Below the pieces are notes generated by a model. That model made no database searches and was not told the DNA's origin. It saw only the letters and a list, made by a program, of their open reading frames with translations. 64,000 nucleotides of DNA from CAVURS01 sp963795385 (lineage in GTDB: Bacteria; Actinomycetota; Actinomycetes; Actinomycetales; CAVURS01), in NCBI GenBank assembly GCA_963795385.1, contig CAWCHK010000003.1:1-64000 (forward strand), given 5' to 3'. Made by a program: the position numbers and the translations under genes. Of this stretch, positions 35,813-50,084 are shown piece after piece (the first letter of the stretch is position 1; each line of letters begins with the position of its first letter).

Positions 35813-37842
35813 CCGACATCGAGCGCCACTCCTATGACGTCGTCGTCATCGGTGCCGGCGGAGCGGGACTGCGGGCTGCGATCGAGGCCCGCGAGCAGGG
35901 CCTGCGGACGGCGATCGTCTGCAAGTCGCTCTTCGGCAAGGCGCACACCGTCATGGCCGAGGGCGGCATCGCGGCCTCGATGGGCAACGTCAACTCCAAG
36001 GACAGCTGGCAGGTCCACTTCCGCGACACCATGCGCGGCGGCAAGTTCCTGAACAACCCGCGGATGGCCGAGCTGCACGCCAAGGAGGCGCCGGAGCGGG
36101 TCTGGGAGCTCGAGACGTACGGCGCGCTCTTCGACCGCACCCCCGAGGGCAAGATCAGCCAGCGCAACTTCGGCGGCCACGAGTATCCCCGGCTGGCCCA
36201 CGTCGGGGACCGCACGGGCCTCGAGCTGATCCGCACCCTGCAGCAGAAGATCGTCTCGCTCCAGCAGGAGGACGAGCGCGAGCTCGGTGACCTCGACGCC
36301 CGGATCCGGGTCTACGCCGAGTGCACCGTCACCGACCTGCTGCGCGACGAGTCCCGCGAGGCCGGCCCGATCTCCGGAGCCTTCGCCTACTGGCGCGAGT
36401 CCGGCCGGTTCGTGCTCTTCGACGCTCCGGCCGTGATCCTGGCGACCGGCGGCATCGGCAAGTCGTTCAAGGTCACCAGCAACTCCTGGGAGTACACCGG
36501 CGACGGCCACGCGCTGGCCGCCCGCGCCGGCGCGACCCTGATCAACATGGAGTTCATCCAGTTCCACCCGACCGGCATGGTCTGGCCGCCCTCGGTCAAG
36601 GGCATCCTGGTCACCGAGTCGGTCCGCGGCGACGGCGGAGTCCTGCGCAACAGCGAGGGCAAGCGCTTCATGTTCGACTACGTGCCCGACGTCTTCCGGG
36701 CCCAGTACGCCGACACGGAGGACGAGGCCGACCGCTGGTACAAGGACCCGGACAACAACCTCCGGCCGCCCGAGCTGCTGCCCCGCGACGAGGTCGCCCG
36801 GGCGATCAACAACGAGGTCAAGGAGGGCCGCGGCTCACCGCACGGCGGGGTCTTCCTCGATGTCTCGACCCGGCTGTCGGCCGACGAGATCACCAAGCGG
36901 CTGCCGTCGATGCACCACCAGTTCAAGGAGCTGGCCGACGTCGACATCACGGCCGAGCCGATGGAGGTCGGGCCGACCTGCCACTACGTGATGGGCGGCG
37001 TCGAGGTCGACGCCGACACCCAGGGCACGCGGGTGCCTGGGCTGTACGCCGCCGGTGAGGTCTCCGGCGGCATGCACGGCTCGAATCGGCTGGGCGGCAA
37101 CTCGCTGTCGGACCTGCTGGTGTTCGGCAAGCGGGCCGGTACGGCGGCGGCGGCGTACGTCTCGACCCTCGGCTCGGACCGGCCCCAGATCGACGGCGCC
37201 GCGGTCGACGCGGCTGCGGCCACCGCCGTACAGCCGTTCGGCACCGGCGAGCAGCCCGCCACCGGTCAGGCGGAGAACCCGTACACGCTGCACCAGGAGC
37301 TGCAGCAGTCGATGAACGACCTGGTCGGGATCATCCGCCGGGAGCACGAGGTCCGCGAGGCGCTCGAACGCCTGCAGGGCTTCAAGGAGCGGGCGACGCG
37401 GGTCCAGGTCGAGGGACACCGGCAGTTCAACCCCGGCTGGCACCTCGCCCTGGACCTGCGCAACATGCTGCTGATCTCCGAGTGCGTGGCGATGGCCGCC
37501 CTGGAGCGCACCGAGAGCCGCGGCGGCCACACCCGCGAGGACCACCCCGACATGGACCCGGAGTGGCGCCAGGAGAACCTTGTCCTGGAGACCACCGGCA
37601 CCGGACCCACGGCGGGCATCGCGCTGCACCACCAGCCGGTCCCGCAGATGCGGCTCGACCTGTTCCAGCTGTTCGACCCCAAGGAGCTGGGCAAGTACTT
37701 CACGGAGGCCGAGATGGCTCGGCTCGATCCGTCCGACGGGCCCGATGGATCCAGTGGACCCGATGGACCCGATGGACCCGATGGACCCGATGGACCTGCT
37801 GCGGCTGGTGCGGCCGGGTCGAGCGAAGGAGACCCGGCGTGA
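35809..37842 (+). CDS. sdhA: succinate dehydrogenase flavoprotein subunit with Gly-Pro-Asp tail
   Basis: FAD-containing catalytic subunit oxidising succinate to fumarate. It has 677 residues. The FAD motif VVVIGAGGAGLRAAIEAREQ, the His of covalent flavin in SLFGKAHTVMAEGGIAASMG, HPTGMVWPPSVKGILVTESV, and the active-site region SGGMHGSNRLGGNSLSDLLV are all present. The start is TTG, overlapping the sdhC stop (TTGA). After the conserved end (EAEMARLDPSDG) there is a collagen-like Gly-Pro-Asp repeat and an Ala/Gly/Ser tail of about 35 residues that is not part of the family fold. Confidence 0.95.
   Translation: MTDIERHSYDVVVIGAGGAGLRAAIEAREQGLRTAIVCKSLFGKAHTVMAEGGIAASMGNVNSKDSWQVHFRDTMRGGKFLNNPRMAELHAKEAPERVWELETYGALFDRTPEGKISQRNFGGHEYPRLAHVGDRTGLELIRTLQQKIVSLQQEDERELGDLDARIRVYAECTVTDLLRDESREAGPISGAFAYWRESGRFVLFDAPAVILATGGIGKSFKVTSNSWEYTGDGHALAARAGATLINMEFIQFHPTGMVWPPSVKGILVTESVRGDGGVLRNSEGKRFMFDYVPDVFRAQYADTEDEADRWYKDPDNNLRPPELLPRDEVARAINNEVKEGRGSPHGGVFLDVSTRLSADEITKRLPSMHHQFKELADVDITAEPMEVGPTCHYVMGGVEVDADTQGTRVPGLYAAGEVSGGMHGSNRLGGNSLSDLLVFGKRAGTAAAAYVSTLGSDRPQIDGAAVDAAAATAVQPFGTGEQPATGQAENPYTLHQELQQSMNDLVGIIRREHEVREALERLQGFKERATRVQVEGHRQFNPGWHLALDLRNMLLISECVAMAALERTESRGGHTREDHPDMDPEWRQENLVLETTGTGPTAGIALHHQPVPQMRLDLFQLFDPKELGKYFTEAEMARLDPSDGPDGSSGPDGPDGPDGPDGPAAAGAAGSSEGDPA
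37756..37791 (+). repeat. 9-bp in-frame tandem repeat (GGACCCGAT x4)
   Basis: Four perfect copies encode the Gly-Pro-Asp triplets in the C-terminal tail of SdhA, flanked by degenerate copies (GATGGATCCAGT before, GGACCTGCT after). Confidence 0.85.
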
Positions 37843-38592
37843 GCTACGACGCGCACTTCAAGGTCTGGCGCGGCGACAGCGACGGCGGCGGGCTCCAGGA
37901 CTTCACGGTCGAGGTCAACGAGGGCGAGGTCGTCCTCGACATCATCCACCGGTTGCAGGCCACCCAGGCCCAGGACCTGGCCGTGCGCTGGAACTGCAAG
38001 GCCGGCAAGTGCGGCTCGTGCAGCGCCGAGGTCAACGGCCGGCCCCGGCTGCTGTGCATGACCCGGATGAGCACCTTCAGCGAGGGCGAGACGATCACGG
38101 TCACGCCGATGCGGGCCTTCCCGGTCATGCGAGACCTGGTGACCGACGTGTCGTTCAACTACACCAAGGCCCGCCAGATCCCGGCGTTCGCAGCCGCCGG
38201 CGACCGAGCCGGGCGAGTACCGGATGGCCCAGGTCGACGTCGAGCGCTCGCAGGAGTTCCGCAAGTGCATCGAGTGCTTCCTGTGCCAGGACACCTGCCA
38301 CGTCGTCCGTGACCACGAGGAGAACAAGGAGGCCTTCGCCGGCCCCCGGTTCCTGATGCGGATGACCGAGCTCGACATGCACCCGCTGGACCAGCGCAAG
38401 AACCGGGCCAGCGAGGCGGTCGACGACTTCGGGCTCGGCTACTGCAACATCACCAAGTGCTGCACCGAGGTCTGCCCCGAGCACATCAAGATCACCGACA
38501 ACGCCCTGATCCCGCTGAAGGAGCGCGCGGTCGACCGCAAGTACGACCCGCTGGTCTGGCTCGGCCGCACGATCACCCGCCGCAAGGGCTGA
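37839..38592 (+). CDS. sdhB: succinate dehydrogenase iron-sulfur subunit (one frameshift)
   Basis: Transfers electrons from flavin to the membrane anchor. It is ~250 residues after correcting one extra base near 38190-38205. The N-terminal ferredoxin domain holds the 2Fe-2S ligands in WNCKAGKCGSCSAEVNG with a later Cys in LLCMTRM. The C-terminal domain, in another frame from AQVDVERSQEFR, has CIECFLCQDTCHV and CNITKCCTEVCPEHI for the 4Fe-4S and 3Fe-4S clusters. The frame break falls in the linker between the two domains. Starts GTG, 4-bp overlap with sdhA. Confidence 0.93.
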
Positions 38593-38598
38593 CCACCC

Positions 38599-38683
38599 GG
38601 TGCTCCCATCCGGCCGCCATGCTCCATCCCGGCCGGTGATCGGGCCTCGAATCGCACGAGATCACCGGCCGCGATGGAGCACC
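38599..38683. repeat. intergenic palindromic repeat element, copy 1
   Basis: Arms 38620-38641 and 38660-38681 match at 21 of 22 positions around an 18-nt loop. A partial third arm (GTGCTCCCATCCGGCCG) precedes them. The same structure, including loop similarity, occurs in reverse orientation at 63351-63432. Could also act as a terminator after sdhB. Confidence 0.75.
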
Positions 38684-38708
38684 CGAGTGCGTCTGGTTCG
38701 ATCAGGCC

Positions 38709-39342
38709 GTGCGCGCCGGCCGGAGCTTCTTCGCCCGGTCCTCGCTGCAGGTCGCTCCGGACCTGCTCGGCTGCCTGCTCGTCGTCGACCGCCCGCCCGG
38801 GCCGGTCACCGTCCGGCTGACCGAGGTCGAGGCGTACGACGGTGAGACCGACCCCGGCTCGCACGCCTTCCGCGGCCCGACGCCCCGCAATGCGGTGATG
38901 TACGGCGCCGGCCGGCCACCTCTACACCTACTTCACCTACGGCATGCACTGGTGCGCCAACATCGTCTGCGGTCCGCCCGGGGGTCGCGACCGCCGTGCT
39001 GCTGCGCGCGGGTGAGGTGGTGGAGGGCGTCGACATCGCCCGGTCCCGCCGGCCCCCGTCCGCGCTCCGACGCGCGACCTGGCGCGGGGACCGGCCCGCC
39101 TCGCGTCCGCGCTGGCCCTGGGCCGGGCCGACAACGGCGCGGACCTGTGCGCCGCCCCGTCCGGCATCCGGCTGCGCCGCGCCGGCCCGGTGGACGAGGC
39201 CCTGATCCGCCGGGGGCCGCGGGTCGGTGTCTCGGGCGACGGCGGTGACGCCACGGCGTACCCCTGGCGGTTCTGGATCGAGGGGGACCCGACCGTCTCC
39301 GCGTACCGCCCGGCGAAACCGCGGCGACCCCGCACGTCATGA
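38709..39342 (+). CDS. 3-methyladenine DNA glycosylase, AAG/MPG family (three frameshifts)
   Basis: Removes alkylated purines in base-excision repair. It is ~211 residues after correcting +1 near 38910 (or a 4-bp GGCC duplication), +1 in the G run at ~38982-38986, and -1 near 39055-39075. Recognisable pieces across frames are ARSSLQVAPDLLGCLLV, VEAYDGETDPGSHAFRG, the HLYTYFTYGMHWCANIVCG segment, LLRAGEVVEGVDIARSRR, and the C-terminal YPWRFWIEGDPTVSAYR. Position next to tyrS is the same as in Mycobacterium. The break density could mean a real pseudogene, but neighbours with indels are essential genes. Confidence 0.85.
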
Positions 39343-39436
39343 TCGGGCAGGCTGGGGGGAACGACTCCGCGTCGCACCCGCGAGCCGCCCGCCCCCGATG
39401 CCACCGGCCCCACCGCCACCCGACCGAAGGACCGAC

Positions 39437-40718
39437 GTGACCGACATCGTTGACGAGCTGCGCTGGCGAGGGCTGCTCGCCCTGTCGACCGACGAGGACG
39501 CTCTGCGAGCCGCCTTGGCCGCCGGGCCGGTCACCTTCTACTGCGGGTTCGACCCCACCGCGCCGAGCCTGCACATGGGCAACCTGGTCCAGCTGCTGAC
39601 CATGCGCCGGCTGCAGGACGCCGGGCATCGCCCGCTCGCGCTCGTCGGCGGCTCCACCGGGCTGATCGGCGACCCCAAGCCCACGGCTGAGCGGGCCCTG
39701 AACTCCAAGGCGACCGTCGCCGAGCCTGGGTCGAGCGGCTGCGCGAGCAGGTCGGGCGGTTCCTGGTCCTCGACGGTGAGAATCCGGCCCGGATCGTGAA
39801 CAACCTGGACTGGACCGCGCCGATGTCCGCGCTCGACTTCCTGCGCGACGTCGGCAAGCACTACCGGGTCAACACGATGATCCGCAAGGACGCCGTGGCG
39901 GATCGGCTGCGCTCCCAGGAGGGCATCTCGTACACCGAGTTCAGCTACCAGATCCTGCAGGGCCTGGACTTCCTGGAGCTCTACCGCCGCTACGGCTGCG
40001 TGCTGCAGACCGGCGGCAGCGACCAGTGGGGCAACCTCACCAGCGGCGTCGACCTGATCCACCGGGCCGAGGGCGTCGCCGTCCACGTGCTGGCCACGCC
40101 CCTGGTCACCAAGGCCGACGGCACGAAGTACGGCAAGACCGAGGGCGGCGCGGTCTGGCTGGACGCGGAGATGACCTCGCCGTACGCCTTCTTCCAGTTC
40201 TGGCTCAACGCCGAGGACGCCATCGTCGGCACGCTGCTGCGGGTCTTCACCTTCCGCAGCCGGGAGGAGATCGAGGCGCTCGAGGAGTCGGCCCGCGAGC
40301 GGCCGCACCTGCGGGAGGCCCAGCGGGCCCTGGCCCAGGACGTCACAGCCCTCGTGCACGGCGCTGCCACCGCCGAGCGCGTGGAGGCAGCCGCCCGCGC
40401 GCTGTTCGGTCGCGGGGACGGCTCGGAGCTGGCCGGCCTGGACGCGCAGACCCTCGGGACGCGACGGCGGAGCTGCCACAGGCGGTCGGCAGCCTGGGGG
40501 ACCGGCTGGTCGACCTGCTCGCCGCGACCGGTCTCGTGGCGGGTCGCAACGCGGCCCGGCGGGCGGTCGCCGAGGGCGGGGCCTACCTCAACAACGCCAA
40601 GATCACCGACCCCGAGGCCGTGCTGAGCGAGCAGGACCTGCTGCCTGGCGGGGTCGTGCTTCTACGGCGCGGCCGGCGCTCGCTGGCGGCGGTCACCGTG
40701 GAGCAGCAGGAGGCCTGA
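39437..40718 (+). CDS. tyrS: tyrosyl-tRNA synthetase (two frameshifts)
   Basis: Class I synthetase charging tRNA-Tyr. It is ~427 residues after restoring one missing base near 39720-39730 and another near 40455-40470. The first part (GTG start) carries TFYCGFDPTAPSLHMGNLVQ with the HIGH-type motif and VGGSTGLIGDPKPT. The second has TGGSDQWGNLTSGVDL and the KMSKS-like KADGTKYGKTEGG. The third is the S4 tRNA-binding domain (GRNAARRAVAEGGAYLNNAK). The gene is essential, so the indels are probably sequence errors. Confidence 0.93.
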
Positions 40719-40774
40719 TCCGGGCCTGCGTCCGGCATCACCGCGCAGTCGAGACGGGCCCGGGCCCGGTGTCG

Positions 40775-40794
40775 AGCACCCTCGGGGAGGTGCT
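40775..40794 (+). terminator. possible tyrS terminator hairpin
   Basis: AGCACC (40775-40780) pairs with GGTGCT (40789-40794) around an 8-nt loop, 56 bp after tyrS. There is no long U run. TACTGT (40794-40799) overlaps its 3' end and could alternatively be a -10 box for an upstream rrn promoter. Confidence 0.35.
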
Positions 40795-40860
40795 ACTGTT
40801 ACACCCGAACCCCAGCAGTGAACCTCGATCCGTCGCGCCGGGCTGGACCCGGAAGGCGGT

Positions 40861-40889
40861 TTGACTCACTGTGACGGCTCAGATAAGTT
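40861..40889 (+). promoter_or_regulatory. rrn operon promoter
   Basis: TTGACT (40861-40866), 17-bp spacer, TAAGTT (40884-40889). Strong -35 and normal spacing; predicted start near 40896. Confidence 0.7.
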
Positions 40890-41159
40890 AGAACGGTTGC
40901 CCTGAGACAGGTCGAGAGACCTCGATCAGTGCGCGCCCGCTCCTTGAGAACTCAACAGCGTGCCAAAAAATCGATGCCAGATTTAACCCCGCGCACGACG
41001 GGGGTCGCGACCAACCGGTCGGGGCTGCCGACGTGCCGGATTCCTTTGGTATGAACCAGTATCCGAGAAATCGGATCTGCTCATTGCCAAGATCACCAGC
41101 TTCGGCTGGTTCTTCAGATGTCGACGTGGGCCCGCTTGCGGGTCTGCGTCGAAAAGACA
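40890..41159 (+). other. 16S rRNA leader with antitermination-like motif, processing arm and hairpins
   Basis: No gene lies here; it fills most of the gap from 40719 to 41159. CTTGAGAACTCAACAG (40943-40958) is a boxA-like motif also found as CTTGAGAACTGCACAG before 23S. GCCAAAAAATCGATG (40962-40976) pairs at 14 of 15 positions with 42762-42776 downstream of 16S, giving the 16S processing stem. Small hairpins follow: CCCCG/CGGGG (40987-41003), GTCGG/CCGAC (41018-41032), ATCCGA-GAAA-TCGGAT (41061-41076) and ACCAGC-TTCG-GCTGGT (41095-41110). Confidence 0.7.
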
Positions 41160-46157
<4,998 letters not shown>

Positions 46158-46242
46158 TACAAAGATGCTACGCGTCCACTGTGCGGTTCCCGAGATACGG
46201 TCGGTTGAATCGCAACGAAAAGCACTGCCATATCTCCATAGA

Positions 46243-46361
46243 GTTTCGGCGGCCATAGCGAAGGGGAAACGCCCGGATCCATTCCGAACCCGGAAGCTAA
46301 GCCCTTCAGCGCCGATGGTACTGCGCGGGTGACTGCGTGGGAGAGTAGGACGCCGCCGGAC
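46243..46361 (+). rRNA. rrf: 5S ribosomal RNA
   Basis: About 119 nt. GTTTCGGCGGCCATAGCG at the 5' end pairs with CGCCGCCGGA at the 3' end. CCATTCCGAACCCGGAAG and GGGAGAGTAGGACG are typical internal segments. It lies 85 nt after 23S. Confidence 0.95.
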
Positions 46362-46369
46362 ATACTTCA

Positions 46370-46403
46370 CAGATGACCACCCGGGTAACCGGGTGGTCAT
46401 CTG
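46370..46403 (+). terminator. rrn operon terminator
   Basis: Perfect 15-bp inverted repeat CAGATGACCACCCGG / CCGGGTGGTCATCTG with a 4-nt loop, 9 nt after 5S. Followed by TCGTTGTGG with few U residues, as is usual for actinomycete terminators. Confidence 0.9.
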
Positions 46404-46427
46404 TCGTTGTGGTCTGCTGGACGACGA

Positions 46428-47520
46428 ATGCCGTACGAGACACGACAAGGAACGGCGAGAGGACATCCGGTGCCACCCGAGGACCGCCCCCAGCGACGCG
46501 AGGGCCCCACGCGCGGCCGGGGCGACGGCCCGGCGCGGGGACGAGACGGCGGACGAGACGGGGCACGAAGCGGCGGGCAGGACGGCGGGTCCCGGCGCGG
46601 TCCCGAGCGCAGCAGCTCGCGGCCGGCGCGGGACCGGGCCCAGAGTGGCCAGGGCGGGACGGGGCAACCGGTCGACCGTGGCCGTGGCCCTGGCCGCGCG
46701 CCGGGGGCCCGCGCCGACCGGACCGATGCCCCGGTCGCCGGCCCGCGCCGGTCTTCGCCGACCGAGCCGCGCCTGCCCGACGACGTCCGTGCCACAGACC
46801 TGGACCGGGCCATGCGCGCGGAGCTGCGCACGTTGAGCGCCGTCAACGGCGAGACCGTGGCCCGCTACCTGGTCCAGGTCGGGCGCTTGCTCGACGAGGA
46901 CCCGGAGGCGGCGTACGCGAACGCCATGGCGGCTCAGCGACGGGCCGGTCGGGTGGCGATCGTGCGCGAGGTGACCGGATTGGCGGCGTACCGGACCGGC
47001 CGCTACGCCGAGGCGCTGGCTGAGCTGCGCACGGCCAAGCGACTGTCCGGCTCGGTCCACCTGCTTCCCCTGATCGCCGACGCCGAGCGTGGTCTCGGCC
47101 GGCCGGAGCGAGCCCTCGAGCTGGCTGCGGGGCCGGAGGCGAAGCGGCTGTCCGTCGCCGGAGAAGGTCGAGCTGGCGATCGTGGTCTCCGGCGCGCGGC
47201 GTGACCTCGGCCAGCTCGAGGCCGCCGTCGTCGCCCTCCAGCTGCCCGAGCTGCGCCAGGAGCGCTCGCCCTGGTGGCCTCGCCTCGCCTATGCCTACGC
47301 CGACGCCCTGCACGCTGCCGGCCGGGTCGAGGACGCTCGCGGTTGGCTCACCCGCGCGGCCGTCGCCGATGTCGACGGAGAGACCGACGCCGCGGAGCGG
47401 CTGGCGGAGCTGGACGGTGTGGGGGAGCTGCTGGACCTCGACCCCGACACCGGCGACGACTCAGACAACGACTCGGGCACCTCACAGGGCGCTGGCTCGG
47501 ACCCGGGCCCTGCTCACTAG
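46428..47520 (+). CDS. TPR-repeat protein with Arg/Gly-rich N-terminus (one frameshift)
   Basis: About 363 residues after removing one extra base near 47150-47165. Residues ~15-115 are extremely rich in Arg, Gly, Asp, Pro and probably disordered (GRGDGPARGRDGGRDGARSG). A tetratricopeptide-like helical domain follows: AMRAELRTLSAVNGETVARY, EDPEAAYANAMAAQRRAGRV, GRYAEALAELRTAKRLSG, WPRLAYAYADALHAAGRVED. The C-terminus is acidic (DLDPDTGDDSDND). Orthologues lie at the same place near tlyA in other actinobacteria; function unknown. The start may instead be GTG 46470. Confidence 0.75.
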
Positions 47521-47634
47521 CGAGTTGTCCACAGCTTCATCGGCTCGTCCCACCGTCCACAGGGACCCTCCCGGGGACCTCGCGCTGTCCCCACCTTGGC
47601 GAAGGCTCGGCAACACGTCATCAGGGAGGCAGAC

Positions 47635-48021
47635 ATGGGACGAACATCTGCGCCGGAGCCCGGGTCCGACCCGGCCGCTGCGAGCGTCAACGAAGTGCAC
47701 CTGGTCGGTCGGGTGGCAGCGGTAGCGGCCAGCCGGGAGCTGCCCAGCGGGGACACCGTGACGGTGCTCCGCCTGGTGGTGCCCCGTGCACCCGATGCGC
47801 GGCGGTCGGCGCGGATGCCGGCACTCGACACGCTCGACTGCGCCATCTGGACCGCGCGCCTGCGGGCGCGGGCCGCGAAGCTCGCACCGGGCACGGTCGT
47901 CGAGGTCGAGGGAGCCCTCCGCCGCCGGTTCTGGCGTTCGCCAGGTGGGCCGGCCAGCCGTTATGAGGTGGAGGTCCGCAGCCTGCGCCGGGCGGTCACG
48001 TCGTCCCCTCGTGCCGGGTGA
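47635..48021 (+). CDS. single-stranded DNA-binding-like OB-fold protein
   Basis: Protein of 128 residues resembling the core OB fold of SSB: VNEVHLVGRVAAVAASRELP, DTVTVLRLVVPR, LDCAIWTARLRARAAKLAPG, TVVEVEGALRRRFW. It lacks the C-terminal acidic DDxPF tip of the replicative SSB. RBS AGGGAGG lies ~6 nt before ATG 47635. It is probably an auxiliary SSB paralogue or a small OB-fold protein. Confidence 0.75.
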   Translation: MGRTSAPEPGSDPAAASVNEVHLVGRVAAVAASRELPSGDTVTVLRLVVPRAPDARRSARMPALDTLDCAIWTARLRARAAKLAPGTVVEVEGALRRRFWRSPGGPASRYEVEVRSLRRAVTSSPRAG

Positions 48022-48159
48022 GGCCCGGCTGACGAGCCCTGGCCTGCACCTGGTACCAAGGGGCCGGCGACCGCGGAGTCCCGCGGCCGGCTCGTCGGGC
48101 GTCCGGGTGGTCCACCGGCTGACATGTTGTGGAGGTCGGTCGTGGCTGGCGTGTCCTCC

Positions 48160-49192
48160 GTGAGCTGGGGTTCGACAACGGGTCCGCTCGCGGGTGAGTT
48201 CGACCTCCTGCTGCTTCGACCTCGACGGCGTCGTGTACGTCGGGCAGCACGCCGTTCCGGGGGCGGCCGAGAGCATCCGGCAGGCGCGCGAGGCCGGTTT
48301 GACCTGCAGCTTCGTCACCAACAACGCCTCCCGCCCACCGCAGGTCGTCGCACAGCATCTGCGCGATCTCGGCGTCGAGGCGGCGGACGAGGACGTGGTC
48401 ACGAGCGCGCAGGAGGGCGCCGAGCTGCTGGCGTCGCGGCTTCCGCGCGCCGCCCAGGTTCTGGCCGTCGGCGGGCCGGGTGTTGGCGACGCCCTGCGCG
48501 AGGCGGGCCTCCAGCCGGTCACCCGGTACGCCGACGGTGTGGTCGGCGTGCTGCAGGGATACGGCGCCGACGTCGGCTGGCGCGACCTGGCCGAGGCGAC
48601 GTATGCGGTCGCTGCGGGCGCCGACTGGGTGGCGACGAACCCGGACCTCACGGTCCCGACCCCACGCGGCCCCGCACCGGGTAACGGACAGCTGACCGCG
48701 GTGGTGCAGCGGACGACGGGCGTCGACCCCGACGTGACCGGCAAGCCGGGGCCCGGGCTCTTCCAGGCCGCGGTGCGGCGGGCCGGCGGAGGACGCGCCC
48801 TCGTGATCGGTGACCGGCTGGACACCGACATCGCGGGAGCGATCGCCGCCGACCTCCCCTCCCTGCTGGTGCTGACAGGGGTCTCGGGGGTGGCCGAACT
48901 CCTCGCCGCTGGGCCTCGCGAACGCCCGACGTACCTCGCCCAGGATCTGTCCGGCCTCTGGACCGACCATCCGGACGTTCGCCTGGAGGCCGTGGCCGAC
49001 GGCGCGTGGTGGGTCTGCGGTGCCGCCCGGGCGCGGGTGGTGGACCAAAGGGTCGAGACCGCCGGCGATGGCTCGGCGGCCGGGCTGGACCGGCTCCGGG
49101 TCGCTGCGGCGGCGGCCTGGGCGGCAGCCGATGCAGGGGCCGAAGTCGACCTCCATGCCACGATCGCCGATCTGGATCGGCTCGACGGGTAG
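48160..49192 (+). CDS. HAD-superfamily phosphatase, NagD/PGP type (N-terminal frameshift)
   Basis: Class IIA haloacid dehalogenase hydrolase of ~343 residues. Motif I is FDLDGVVYVGQHAVPGA, motif II follows as FVTNNASRPP, Lys lies in VTGKPGPGLFQ, and motif III in LVIGDRLDTDIAGA. The first residues (GEFDLLL) are in a different frame from the motif. One extra C near 48212-48216 explains this and would move the start upstream of GTG 48194 to about GTG 48160 (or ATG 48124). It corresponds to the phosphatase next to tlyA in Mycobacterium (Rv1692 type). Confidence 0.85.
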
Positions 49193-49256
49193 CGTTGACC
49201 GGTCGCGACCCGGACGCACGAGGCGTCCCGGAGTACGCGCCGGATGGGAGGGCACC

Positions 49257-49914
49257 GTGCTGGATGCCATGCGCGGCTATCTGCACGCCGCCAGCGGGCT
49301 CACCGAGTTGACCCGCAAGCGGGCCCAGGTGCTGGCCCAGGAGCTGACCCAGTCGCTGGCCTCCAGCGGTGCGGCCGGGGGGACCGGGGCCGTGGCCCAC
49401 CAGGTCTCGTCGCTGGCCGAGGACCTGCTGTCGGCCGCGAAGTCCAACCGGAGCGCCTTGCGCGAGATGGTCCGGGGAGAGGTGGAGATCGCCGTGGCCA
49501 GGATCGGGCTGGTTCCGGCGGCCGAGCTCGCATCGGCCCATCGACAGATCGCTGCGCTGGAGGCGGCGGTGGCCGATCTCCGAGGCGGCACCGTGGGCGC
49601 GGAGCCGGCCGCCGCGGCGTCCGCGCCGAGCCGGCCGAGAGTCAAGCGAGCAGCGGTACGACGGGACGCCGTCCGGGCCGCGGGCAAGACGTCGACCGCC
49701 AAGGCGACGACGCCCGCGAAGAAGGCGACGGCGAAGAAGGCGACGGCGAAGAAGGCGACGGCGAAGAAGGCGACGGCGAAGAAGACGACGGCGAAGAAGA
49801 CCGCTGGCCAAGAAGGCAGTGGCCAAGAACGCGGCACCTGCCAGGAAGGCAACGGCGAAGAGGCCTGCGGGCACGTCCGCAACGCCATCGGCAGGAGCGA
49901 GGACCCGCCCGTGA
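49257..49914 (+). CDS. phasin/histone-H1-like protein with Ala-Thr-Ala-Lys-Lys tail (one frameshift)
   Basis: About 218 residues. The N-terminal ~115 residues are helical, with heptad-like segments (MRGYLHAASGLTELTRKRAQ, REMVRGEVEIAVARIGLVP, AHRQIAALEAAVADLRGG), probably a coiled coil. The tail is basic: five ATAKK/TTAKK pentads, then AKKAVAKNAAPARKATAKRP after skipping one extra base near 49802-49808. Similar tails occur in actinobacterial H1-like nucleoid proteins and phasins; nucleic-acid binding is inferred from charge alone. It overlaps the next small gene (GTGA at 49911). Confidence 0.65.
49725..49799 (+). repeat. 15-bp in-frame tandem repeat encoding ATAKK
   Basis: Four perfect GCGACGGCGAAGAAG units plus one variant beginning ACGACG. 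Purine-rich, slippage-prone; the frameshift near 49805 lies directly downstream. Confidence 0.9.
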
Positions 49915-50084
49915 GTGAGCAGAGCCCGGACGGCGGCGGGCCGCCCTCCACCGGGGACCCGGCGGTGGATGCGGCCCTGGCCGAGGCCGCCGCCGCCGGC
50001 GAGGCCGAGCCCGCCGAGCAGCTCGAGGTCTACGTCGGCACCCACCGCTCGCTCCAGGACCGGCTCGCCGACTCCGGCGCGTGA
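49911..50084 (+). CDS. small conserved acidic protein
   Basis: Protein of 57 residues starting GTG (SEQSPDGGGPPSTGDPAVDA...), acidic and Ala/Pro-rich, ending VYVGTHRSLQDRLADSGA. It is linked by 4-bp overlaps to the lysine-tailed gene upstream and to tlyA downstream, so it is probably translated as part of that operon. The Arg-free acidic N-terminal half contrasts with its basic upstream neighbour. Function unknown. Confidence 0.6.
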   Translation: MSEQSPDGGGPPSTGDPAVDAALAEAAAAGEAEPAEQLEVYVGTHRSLQDRLADSGA

